Assembly (NCBI GenBank): GCA_032250675.1
Contig: JAVVEY010000124.1
Span: 1 to 7,457 of the forward strand
DNA length: 7,457 nucleotides
Origin: Gaopeijia sp032250675
Lineage (GTDB): Bacteria; Gemmatimonadota; Gemmatimonadetes; Longimicrobiales; Gaopeijiaceae
Direction of reading: 5' to 3'
Below the pieces are notes generated by a model, which worked only from the letters and a program-made list of their open reading frames with translations, was not told where the DNA came from and searched no databases. This document shows positions 1 to 6,162 of the stretch, piece by piece. Positions within the stretch are counted from its first letter, which is position 1, and each line of letters starts with the position of its first letter. Made by a program: the position numbers and the translations under genes.

Positions 1-287
1 GGCCCCCAGCGCGTGCGGCCCTCCTGGGCGTCTCGCGCGGCGGCCATGATGCGCCAGATGAGGTCGCGGACGAGTTCTTCGTCGACGCCGGCTTCGCGGG
101 CGGACTCGGCGGCGCGGCGCAGCACGCGGGCCTCCTGCGCGGGGTCGAGGACGGGCATCTCGCGCTCGGCCTTGACGCGTCCGATGGCCAGCACGCTGTC
201 GAGGCGCTCGCGGACGAGCCGGACGAACTCCTCATCGATCTCGACGAGGCGCGTCCGGAGGCGCTCGAGTTCGTCTTCTGCGCTCAT
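1..287 (-). CDS. Chorismate mutase, AroQ class (N-terminal 95 residues; runs off the left edge)
   Basis: This gene should convert chorismate to prephenate, the first committed step towards phenylalanine and tyrosine, in the cytoplasm. The visible 95 residues form the all-helical AroQ fold. Compared with the E. coli P-protein mutase domain, numbering happens to match exactly: R11, R28, K39, D48, E52 and Q88 are present, whereas E. coli R51 is Q51 and S84 is A84. A Q-E pair at 51-52 is, as I recall, common in stand-alone and archaeal AroQ enzymes. The ATG start at 287-285 opens directly into the first helix; the ribosome site is weak (GAGACGG about 8 nt upstream). No stop appears before the edge, so it may be a short monofunctional enzyme ending just outside, or the N-terminal domain of a fusion with prephenate dehydrogenase or dehydratase. 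A gap of 131 bp separates it from the patatin gene. Confidence 0.9.
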   Translation of the reverse strand, partial: MSAEDELERLRTRLVEIDEEFVRLVRERLDSVLAIGRVKAEREMPVLDPAQEARVLRRAAESAREAGVDEELVRDLIWRIMAAARDAQEGRTRWG

Positions 288-331
288 CTCAGGTGCCGTC
301 TCATGTCATCGTCCGCCAGGCGCAGCGCCGT

Positions 332-349
332 GGGGGGTGGGGGTGGAGG
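332..349 (+). repeat. G-run tract upstream of the chorismate mutase gene
   Basis: The plus strand has runs of six G, five G and two pairs of G separated by single T or A bases. The matching C-rich strand is the sense strand of the chorismate mutase leader, 45-62 nt before its ATG. Only two runs reach three G, so at most a two-tetrad quadruplex could form. Its role is unknown; it is simply the most skewed stretch in the window. Confidence 0.35.
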
Positions 350-377
350 TCGCACTCGGTCCCGAAGTGGCAAGATG

Positions 378-395
378 GGAGTGCGCTGGAGTGCG
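378..395. repeat. Tandem direct repeat GGAGTGCG, 10-bp spacing, upstream of chorismate mutase
   Basis: Two perfect copies of GGAGTGCG (378-385 and 388-395) are separated by CT, so they recur at one helical turn. They lie about 90-110 bp before the chorismate mutase start and 23 bp or more past the patatin stop. The placement would suit a regulator binding two sites on one face of the DNA, but no clear -35/-10 pair is visible in the gap and chance is quite possible. Confidence 0.25.
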
Positions 396-418
396 GGCAA
401 CGCGCCGGGATCGATCGC

Positions 419-2905
419 TCACATCAGGCGGGAGAGCCAGTAGACCACCCCGTGCGCGTCGCCCAGACCGACGCTGACGGCGACGCGGTCCCACGCAAGG
501 GGACCGTCGTCGATCGGATGTCTCACCTCGACGGCGAGCTGGTCGGCCAGGAGCCGCACCCCGAGGAGCGCCCACCACCGTTGGTCGTCTCCCGGGGACC
601 ACTCGACGCCTGCGGCGACCTCGGATGGAACGAAGTTCGCGATTCCGGTCACGGTGGCACCGAGGTGAAAATTGGTGCGTTCGGTCGCCAATTCGAGGCG
701 TGGACGGAGGTCGAGGGCGAGACGATCCCACGGCAACCCGGTTCGCGCGATCCAGAGAAACTCCGCGCCGAAGTCGTCACGATCGTTCTCGGACGAATTG
801 ATGAGCATGCGGACGCCCGAGGGTGCGGCGAGCCAGAGCGCGATCATCCGCGTCCGGCGCGAATCGTTTCGGGGCGCGAGGCCCGGACCGAGCTCGAAGG
901 GTTCGGCGGTGCGCACCGTCGACTCATGAAGCATGTGCGCCGTCTCGACGATCCGCTCGCCCGCGCCCCCCGGCGAGGCGTACGCCGCCGCCCGCCAGGC
1001 GCGATCGATGAAGAGGAGGACGAGTCGATCCGCCAGTCGCGCTTCGTCACTCCGGAGCCCCTCGAGGAAGGGTTCGGGACGAAGGGCGGCGGTGGTGATC
1101 GCGGAATTCTCACGGAGGCGCGCGCCGAGTCGCGTGAATCCGTTGTCGCAAAGTGCCTTGAGACCTATCGACCCGCGGTCACAGCGGACCTCCTCCGGAT
1201 GCTGGAGATCGATCAGCATCTCCGCGAGGACCTCGCCCGCGATGCGTCCTCTGAGCGCACCCAGGCGGTCACAGGCGGACGCCTCGCGGCGGATCTCGTC
1301 GGGCGTCAGCTTCCGGTCCTCGAAGTCGATGCCGAGCGCGACCGTCACCACGGCGCGACCACACGCACCGAGGGCCAGCGTCGCCGGGGCCGATTCGAGT
1401 TCGTCGAGGAGGCATCCGCGTGCACCCTCGGCATCCCCGCACTCGAAGCGTTCCGCGACGAAGTAGACGCCGTCATAGACGCCCAGATAGAAGTCGACCT
1501 CGCGGAAGGCCTTGCTGAAGAAGGCGCCGAAATTGCCGAGACGCTCGCCGTAGATCGGCCACGCACGGGTCGACGACGACGTGCTATGGATCACCTCGGG
1601 CGCGAAGCGCGCCATCGACTGGAGCTCGTAACTGCGCGCGGTACTGACGAAGCCGTCGGCGAGCGAGAGGAGCTGTTCGAACCCGACGGCCCGGTCCGGC
1701 TCGCTGGCCTCGGGGAGGGTGTCGGCCGGCCCGCGTCGGATATCGGTGTCCACCGAGATCACCCGCGGCGCGTCGGGACGCGAGGTCTCGTCGGCCCCGA
1801 CCTCATTCGAGCGAGCGAGTCCGTGCGACCGGGCGATCGTCGCCATCCGCTGCGCCGCGAGGAGGGGATGGTTGTCGAAGGTCCCGCCGTCGAGAAAGTA
1901 TGCATCCTCCCGGCAGAGGCTCTCCGGGCAGGGGGGCTCGTCTTCGTACTGATAGGTCGGTGACCAGTACCGGAGCCGCACCGGGGCGAAGGCGACGGGG
2001 AAGGCGCTCGATGCCAGGACGAACTCCATCACATCGCTGAAGGGGATCTCGACCTCTTCCCGGGGCGCATTCGGGTTGACGCCGGGTGTGATCCACCCGC
2101 CGAGATCCGGGGGCGGGATCCGTGCGGAATCGTCCGGGGTGAGGTAGGGGAAGGAGGTGAGGATGAGCCGGCCTTCCTTCGTCTTCACCCCGAGCAGCGT
2201 CGCGAATCGCGTGTTCGGGATCGCGGTCGAGCCTCGCACGTCACCCCGGGCCGCGTCGGCCATCGCGTGGGCCGAGGCGAAGGTGGGGAGGGTGTCGGAG
2301 TCCGAACCGGGTGGCGAAGGAAGGAGATTCCGCGGTTCCGAACGGTTCACCATGAGGGCGACCGGCAGTTCGCACCCACTCCGGAACTCCGGTTCATCGA
2401 TCAGCGCGTCGATCTCGACGATCACCGTGTCGCGAAGGTAGCCGCGGGAGAAGATCGCTTCGTCCGGCTCCCTTCCGCGGGTCCCGGTGATCGGTCGATT
2501 CGTGACGTAGGTGTCGAGGCGATCCCCGATCAGCTCCTCGATACCGATCGAGGTCCAGACATCGCGGAAGAGGGATGCCTCGACGGGAGAGGGGACCTCG
2601 CGGCACCACTCGATCGCGCCGAGTATCGCGTTGATATTGCCGGCCGACGCCCCCGCGAGACCGATCGGCGTGGAGGCCGCGCGGGCGTACCTCGAATCGC
2701 CACCGGCGGGGTGGAGGCGGTTGAAGACGACCGCGAGCACGCCGGCCTGATAGGCGCCCAGGCTGACCCCGCCACTCATCGAGAATCCGAGGGCTTCGTC
2801 GTGCGGGATCGTCGTGGACGCCTGCGCGTGCAACGAGGTGGGGAGGCCGACCCGGAGGGTCGCGACGAGGATCCCGAGGAGGAGGAGGCCGTCTCTTCTG
2901 ATCAA
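419..2905 (-). CDS. Secreted patatin-like phospholipase with a beta-strand-rich C-terminal region
   Basis: An 828-residue patatin-family serine lipase/acyl hydrolase, expected to cleave acyl esters of phospholipids with a Ser-Asp dyad. Residues 1-29 look like a signal peptide: MIRR, a Leu-rich core, then AQA just before S30, so it should act outside the cytoplasm. The glycine-rich oxyanion loop is SGGVSLGAYQAG at 44-55, the nucleophile is S87 in GASAG, ASSAFPVAF lies at 298-306, and the Asp is D339 in DGG. All ten cysteines (101, 178, 326, 331, 489, 498, 515, 545, 575, 586) lie in the mature part, several in close pairs, which fits disulfides. Residues from about 370 to 720 are largely helical and unassigned; about 727-828 have alternating hydrophobic strands like outer-membrane proteins, but no POTRA domain is recognisable. 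The start is inferred to be TTG at 2905-2903, overlapping the symporter stop as TTGA, with GGAG 11 nt upstream; the frame stays open further upstream, but only this start places the signal peptide at the N terminus. Substrate unknown. Confidence 0.85.
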   Translation of the reverse strand: MIRRDGLLLLGILVATLRVGLPTSLHAQASTTIPHDEALGFSMSGGVSLGAYQAGVLAVVFNRLHPAGGDSRYARAASTPIGLAGASAGNINAILGAIEWCREVPSPVEASLFRDVWTSIGIEELIGDRLDTYVTNRPITGTRGREPDEAIFSRGYLRDTVIVEIDALIDEPEFRSGCELPVALMVNRSEPRNLLPSPPGSDSDTLPTFASAHAMADAARGDVRGSTAIPNTRFATLLGVKTKEGRLILTSFPYLTPDDSARIPPPDLGGWITPGVNPNAPREEVEIPFSDVMEFVLASSAFPVAFAPVRLRYWSPTYQYEDEPPCPESLCREDAYFLDGGTFDNHPLLAAQRMATIARSHGLARSNEVGADETSRPDAPRVISVDTDIRRGPADTLPEASEPDRAVGFEQLLSLADGFVSTARSYELQSMARFAPEVIHSTSSSTRAWPIYGERLGNFGAFFSKAFREVDFYLGVYDGVYFVAERFECGDAEGARGCLLDELESAPATLALGACGRAVVTVALGIDFEDRKLTPDEIRREASACDRLGALRGRIAGEVLAEMLIDLQHPEEVRCDRGSIGLKALCDNGFTRLGARLRENSAITTAALRPEPFLEGLRSDEARLADRLVLLFIDRAWRAAAYASPGGAGERIVETAHMLHESTVRTAEPFELGPGLAPRNDSRRTRMIALWLAAPSGVRMLINSSENDRDDFGAEFLWIARTGLPWDRLALDLRPRLELATERTNFHLGATVTGIANFVPSEVAAGVEWSPGDDQRWWALLGVRLLADQLAVEVRHPIDDGPLAWDRVAVSVGLGDAHGVVYWLSRLM

Positions 2906-4434
2906 GTGAAGAAGCGCTCCAGCTCTTCTTCGCTCTGTGGCTCGGTCAGCAGCGAGACGATCACGAGGAGCGGGACGTGCACGATCAACCCGAGGATCCC
3001 CTCGTGGATCCCGAAGGGCTTGAGATCGTCCATGACGAAGAAGAAGAGCGTCGTGGCCGCCCCACCCACGAAGCCCGCAAGCGCGCCCGCCGTGGTGGCG
3101 CGCTTCCAGAAGAGCGCGGCCCAGACGGGGGGAGCGAGCTGCGCGATGAGGCCGTACGCGCTGAGGAGGAGGATGACGAGGCTCGAGTCGGGGTCGAGGG
3201 CGAAGCCGTACGCCACGACCCCGAGGATCACGACGAGCCATCGCATCATGCGGCGCTCCTCCGCGTCGGAGGTCTGACGCGCCTCGTCGTCGGGAGCACC
3301 CCGCTCCTTCCCGCGCCCCCGAAACGGCTTCACGCCATCCTCGATCGTGATGCTCGCGGCGGCGTGCAGGAGGGCGTCCCCGGTCGACATGCTCGCGCTC
3401 AGCGCCCCGGCACAGAAGAGCCCGACCACGAGGGGAGGCAGGCTTGCACCGATGATCAGCTCGGGGAGGACGTAGTCGGGGTTGTCGAGCACGAGGCCGG
3501 GCACGAGGATCCCGGCGAAGCCGATCAGGAAGACGGGGATGAGGAAGAGCTGGAAGGTCGGGAAGAGCACGACCATGCGGCGCAGCGCCTCGTCGTTTTT
3601 CGCCGTGAAGGCCTTCATGAAGAGGTGCGGCCACATCACGAGCCCGATCGCGCTCACCAGGATCGCGCTCGAGTAGCCGCCCCACGTCCACGCCGTGCCG
3701 CCCCCCTCGACCGAGCCCGAGGCGGTCCACGGTGTGGCGAGTCCGGGGAGGGCGAGCATCTCGCCCGCTTCGGCGGCGAGTCGCTCGAACATCGGACCCA
3801 CCCCGCCGTAGAGTTCGCCCGGAAGCCACATCCCGAAGGTCCACGCGATCACGAGCATGATCGCGCCCTGGAAGGTGTTGGTCCATCCGACCGCGGCCAC
3901 ACCCCCCCGGAGCACGTAGAGCACGACGATCCCGTAGGCGAGCGCGGCGCCGAGCCAGAGCGGCACGTGCCCCTCGGTGACGACCTCGATCACGATCCCC
4001 GCACCGCGCATCTGCAGCGTGATGTACGGCACGAAGGCCGCCACACTCATGACGGCGAGCCCGAGGGAGAGCCATCGCGAGGGAAAGCGTCCCGTCACGA
4101 GCTGCGCCTGCGTCACGAAGCCGTGGCGTCGCCCCGCCGCCGCGGCCCGCGGTCCGAGCCAGTAGAAGGGCGCCATCCCGAGCGCGCCGTAGCCCAGGAT
4201 GTAGAAGGCCGCCGCGCCGCGTCCGTACGCGAAGCCGGGGCCGCCGAGGAAGGCGAAGGCGCTGAAGACGCTCGCCCCCATCACGAAGTAGAGGACGATC
4301 ACCCCGAAGCTGCGGTCGGCGGTGACGAAGCCGTCCACGCTCTTCGACGCGCGGCGCCCCGAGATGAGCCCGATCGTGAGGGTCACGCCCAGATAGAGCG
4401 CGATGACGACGGAGACGACGACCCACTGCGGCAC
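2902..4434 (-). CDS. Sodium:solute symporter (SSS family), carboxylate-type candidate
   Basis: A 510-residue inner-membrane transporter of the SSS family (TC 2.A.21), expected to use the sodium gradient to import a small organic solute. There are about 12-13 hydrophobic segments, beginning at residues 4-25. The family signature around residues 177-193 (RGG...GWTNTFQGAIM) is clear, with WTN where many members have WTD. WPHLFMKAF at 268-276 and the serine-rich SASMSTGD at 346-353 match the region that forms the Na2 sodium site in vSGLT-type structures. Residues 371-397 form a long, highly charged loop that should be cytoplasmic. The start is GTG at 4434-4432, 6 bp after the DUF3311-like stop, with GGGAG 12 nt upstream. 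The stop overlaps the patatin start. The closest general resemblance is to monocarboxylate or pantothenate-like SSS transporters; the substrate cannot be fixed from sequence alone. Confidence 0.9.
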   Translation of the reverse strand: MPQWVVVSVVIALYLGVTLTIGLISGRRASKSVDGFVTADRSFGVIVLYFVMGASVFSAFAFLGGPGFAYGRGAAAFYILGYGALGMAPFYWLGPRAAAAGRRHGFVTQAQLVTGRFPSRWLSLGLAVMSVAAFVPYITLQMRGAGIVIEVVTEGHVPLWLGAALAYGIVVLYVLRGGVAAVGWTNTFQGAIMLVIAWTFGMWLPGELYGGVGPMFERLAAEAGEMLALPGLATPWTASGSVEGGGTAWTWGGYSSAILVSAIGLVMWPHLFMKAFTAKNDEALRRMVVLFPTFQLFLIPVFLIGFAGILVPGLVLDNPDYVLPELIIGASLPPLVVGLFCAGALSASMSTGDALLHAAASITIEDGVKPFRGRGKERGAPDDEARQTSDAEERRMMRWLVVILGVVAYGFALDPDSSLVILLLSAYGLIAQLAPPVWAALFWKRATTAGALAGFVGGAATTLFFFVMDDLKPFGIHEGILGLIVHVPLLVIVSLLTEPQSEEELERFFT

Positions 4435-4440
4435 GGCGGC

Positions 4441-4686
4441 TCAGCGCTCCCTTCGCCGGTCGGTCCACCACACTCCGGCCATCACGAAGAAGGTCGCGAC
4501 GACCCACGCCACGCTCCACGCGAAGGGGAGGGGGAGTCCGAGGATACGTGTGCCCGGATCATTGAAGAGGGTCGCGATCGGCCAGGTAAGTGCGAACGCC
4601 TCCACGACGAGGAAGACGACGACGAGGGCCGGCACGATCCGGCCGGCACCTCGCCGTCGATCTCTCCTCGATTCGGTCTCATTCAC
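4441..4686 (-). CDS. Small two-helix membrane protein, DUF3311-like partner of the symporter
   Basis: An 81-residue protein with an Arg-rich N terminus (residues 7-16), two predicted membrane helices (about 17-40 and 52-74) joined by a loop containing NDPGTR, and an Arg-rich C terminus (RRRER). The charges predict a hairpin with both ends in the cytoplasm. The pattern of a Pro-containing loop, GLPLPF and then a Trp-containing second helix resembles DUF3311. Small proteins of this kind are known next to SSS transporters (compare the DUF485 protein YjcH beside ActP and YhdT beside PanF), and here the symporter follows after 6 bp. It is probably an accessory subunit or stability factor, but that is inference. 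The GTG start is chosen because GGAGG stands 7 nt upstream; an ATG at 4682 is in another frame. Confidence 0.8.
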   Translation of the reverse strand: MNETESRRDRRRGAGRIVPALVVVFLVVEAFALTWPIATLFNDPGTRILGLPLPFAWSVAWVVATFFVMAGVWWTDRRRER

Positions 4687-4693
4687 GCGTCCA

Positions 4694-4698
4694 CCTCC
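4694..4698 (-). promoter_or_regulatory. Strong ribosome binding site fixing the GTG start of the DUF3311-like gene
   Basis: GGAGG on the minus strand lies 7 nt before GTG at 4686-4684. It decides between that GTG and the out-of-frame ATG four bases later. It abuts the perfect palindrome CCGGCGCCGG (4697-4706), which could compete for the same bases, though only a very short hairpin is possible. Confidence 0.6.
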
Positions 4699-4743
4699 GG
4701 CGCCGGTGCGTCGCGCTTTCGGTGCACGCGGTGTGTACCCGGC

Positions 4744-5181
4744 TTACGCCACGCCCGCCGAACCGCTGCCGCCGCCGTAGGGGCTTTCCCCCGACCCTGC
4801 GGAGTGATCGCTCTGACCTCCGGAGCCCTCCCCGGACTGGAAGTGCCCCATCAGCATGAAGGCACTCCCGGCGAGCGCCATATCCTTGAGCATCGGACCC
4901 ACCGCATTCATATCTCCCCCCATCACCATCGGGAGATGCACGGTGAGCGCGGTGAGGAGGAGGAATCCACCCAGGAGGCCCGAGAGAGGCGCGGCCATCT
5001 TGCCCGTCATGATCGCGAGCCCCGCCGCCGCGAGGAGGAGACCCGAGAGCCAGATCCAGATCATCCCACCGGGGATCGGGACCATGCCGACCAACTGGTC
5101 TCCCATCATGAAGTGCATCATGCCGAAGACGAGCATCGGCACGGCGAAGAGGAAGCGTCCGGAGGTAGCGAGGATCTTCAT
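4744..5181 (-). CDS. DoxX-like four-helix membrane protein, methionine-rich with Gly/Ser tail
   Basis: A 145-residue membrane protein with four predicted helices (about 8-27, 39-58, 63-84, 97-114), matching the DoxX-like layout: FG-x-x-HF near the end of helix 1, a VPIPGG loop before helix 2, and VHLP at the end of helix 3. DoxX-like proteins are linked to redox or sulfur-related membrane functions in some organisms, but most have no proven role. Oddities: 17 methionines, clustered around FGMMHFMMGDQ (19-29) and MVMGGDM (85-91), and a hydrophilic tail (116-145) of mostly Gly and Ser. The ATG at 5181-5179 is preferred because AGGAG (5196-5192) sits 10 nt upstream and the protein then begins directly with helix 1; extending to GTG at 5247 adds a His/Thr/Pro-rich stretch unlike the family. 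It has gaps of 116 bp upstream and 57 bp downstream, so it may have its own promoter. Confidence 0.8.
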   Translation of the reverse strand: MKILATSGRFLFAVPMLVFGMMHFMMGDQLVGMVPIPGGMIWIWLSGLLLAAAGLAIMTGKMAAPLSGLLGGFLLLTALTVHLPMVMGGDMNAVGPMLKDMALAGSAFMLMGHFQSGEGSGGQSDHSAGSGESPYGGGSGSAGVA

Positions 5182-5182
5182 C

Positions 5183-5245
5183 GGAAGTGGACTCCTGTTG
5201 GAGAGAGGGTGTGTGTGGGTCCGGGCGGTGCCGCGAACCACTTCC
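5183..5245 (-). promoter_or_regulatory. Possible leader hairpin before the DoxX-like gene
   Basis: On the sense strand GGAAGTGG (5245-5238) and its exact complement CCACTTCC (5190-5183) flank a 47-nt stretch that contains a CA/CT-rich segment and the AGGAG ribosome site. The second arm ends one base before the ATG. Pairing would enclose the ribosome site in a loop. The stem is only 8 bp and no conserved riboswitch is recognised. An AT-richer patch (TGATATGAG, around 5248-5258) just upstream could be a -10 region, but I see no good -35. Confidence 0.25.
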
Positions 5246-5297
5246 ACTCATATCAGGCGAGGGCGCTCCGCGCGAGGGGCAGCCCGTTCCTCCGGCG

Positions 5298-6122
5298 TCA
5301 CTCCCCCGTGAACCGCGGCTCGCGCTTCTCCACGAAGGCGCGCACCCCTTCCCGCCCATCCGCGCTCTCGAAGGCCTGGAGGAAGGCCTCCTTCTCGAAG
5401 GTGAGTCCCTCGCTCAGCGGCGCCTCGAACGCCTTGCGCACACTCGCCTTGGCCAGGCGCAGCGCCACGGGGCTCCAGCGCGCCATCTGGTCGGCGAGTT
5501 CGCGCGCCTTCGCGCGATGTTCGCCCTCGTCGACGAGTACCTCGACGAGCCCGATGCGGTGCGCCTCCTCTGCGTCGATCATCTCTCCGGTGAGCGCGAT
5601 GCGCATCGCGTGTCCGGGTCCGACGAGCCGCGCGAGGCGCTGTGTGCCGCCCGCACCGGGGATGAGCCCGAGACGGATCTCTGCCTGGCCGAAGCGCGCC
5701 GTCCGGTCGGCCACGCGGAGGTCGCACGCGAGCGCGAGTTCGCTCCCGCCGCCGAGGCAGTAGCCGTGGATCGCGCAGATGAGCGGCTTCTCGAAGTCCG
5801 CGAGGGCGTCGTAGACCCGCCGCTCCTGATAGAGTGCGCGCTGCTCGGCCGGGGTGCGCGCCGCGAACTCCGAGACGTCGGCGCCCGCCACGAAGGCACG
5901 ATCTCCCGCGCCCTGCAGGATCGCGACCCGGATCGCGTCGTCGGCCTGCAGCTCGTCGACGATCCGCATCACCATCCGGCGCACCTCCTGATTGAGGGCG
6001 TTCAGCTTCTCCGGTCGGTTGAGGGTGATCGTCGCGATCGCCCCGTCTCGCTCGACGATCACGGGGAGCCTGCCCTGCTCGGTCGACACGCCCGGTCCCG
6101 GATCGCGGGGGCGCTCACTCAT
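5298..6122 (-). CDS. Enoyl-CoA hydratase (crotonase family)
   Basis: A 274-residue cytoplasmic crotonase, expected to hydrate trans-2-enoyl-CoA (such as crotonyl-CoA) to 3-hydroxyacyl-CoA. Both oxyanion-hole segments are intact: AFVAGAD (76-82) and the stretch IHGYCLGGGSELA (118-130). Both catalytic glutamates of the hydratases are present, E128 in GGGSELA and E148 in GQAEIRLG, 20 residues apart as in rat mitochondrial hydratase (E144/E164), and IPGAGGTQRL follows. This favours true hydratase activity over the isomerase or decarboxylase branches. About 18 extra polar residues precede the core. The start is ATG at 6122-6120, with GAGGG 9 nt upstream. It follows the dehydrogenase through a triplicated junction and is very likely translationally coupled to it. 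No terminator-like hairpin with a T-run follows the stop. Chain-length preference cannot be read from sequence. Confidence 0.92.
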   Translation of the reverse strand: MSERPRDPGPGVSTEQGRLPVIVERDGAIATITLNRPEKLNALNQEVRRMVMRIVDELQADDAIRVAILQGAGDRAFVAGADVSEFAARTPAEQRALYQERRVYDALADFEKPLICAIHGYCLGGGSELALACDLRVADRTARFGQAEIRLGLIPGAGGTQRLARLVGPGHAMRIALTGEMIDAEEAHRIGLVEVLVDEGEHRAKARELADQMARWSPVALRLAKASVRKAFEAPLSEGLTFEKEAFLQAFESADGREGVRAFVEKREPRFTGE

Positions 6123-6142
6123 GCGTCGTCACCCTCTCTCAT
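6119..6142 (-). other. 7-codon mini-ORF 2 (MREGDDA) in the junction repeat
   Basis: It starts at ATG 6142-6140, overlapping the stop of mini-ORF 1, and ends at TGA 6121-6119, which overlaps the hydratase ATG. AGAGGG inside it is 9 nt before the hydratase start and probably serves as that gene's ribosome site. Its length is identical to mini-ORF 1 because it derives from the same repeat unit. Confidence 0.4.
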
Positions 6143-6162
6143 GCGTTGCCTTCCCCTCTCAT
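6139..6162 (-). other. 7-codon mini-ORF 1 (MRGEGNA) in the junction repeat
   Basis: Its ATG (6162-6160) overlaps the dehydrogenase stop as ATGA, and its TGA (6141-6139) overlaps the ATG of the next mini-ORF in the same way. AAGG and GGGG inside it can serve as ribosome sites for the following ATG. The peptide itself is probably meaningless; the mini-ORF may pass ribosomes onward to the hydratase gene. Translation is unproven. Confidence 0.4.

Noticed and set aside
293..1963. A 556-codon open frame on the plus strand
   Set aside because: It is antisense to the patatin gene, charged and low in complexity, with no motif or credible ribosome site.
2906..4519. Upstream continuation of the patatin frame, which would give a 1366-residue protein
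   Set aside because: This part overlaps the symporter gene in another frame and translates to Arg-rich nonsense; the signal peptide at the TTG start marks the true N terminus.
4697..4706. Perfect palindrome CCGGCGCCGG as a terminator or operator
   Set aside because: It has no loop space or T-run for a terminator, and 10-bp GC palindromes are common in such GC-rich DNA. It is noted only for its overlap with a ribosome site.
5201..5220. GA/GT simple repeats as a microsatellite locus
   Set aside because: The runs are only three or four units long and interrupted, too short to be a phase-variable tract.
5182..5247. N-terminal extension of the DoxX-like protein from GTG at 5247
   Set aside because: It adds 22 polar residues unlike the family, while the ATG at 5181 has a good ribosome site and begins at the first helix.
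5255..5297. Terminator after the enoyl-CoA hydratase gene
   Set aside because: Only tiny GC stems (such as GCGC-GGA-GCGC) are present and no T-run follows on the sense strand.
2977..5763. A 928-codon open frame on the plus strand
   Set aside because: It runs antisense across four well-supported genes and translates to repetitive Glu/Arg/His/Asp-rich sequence with no domain. Long antisense frames are expected opposite GC-rich genes.
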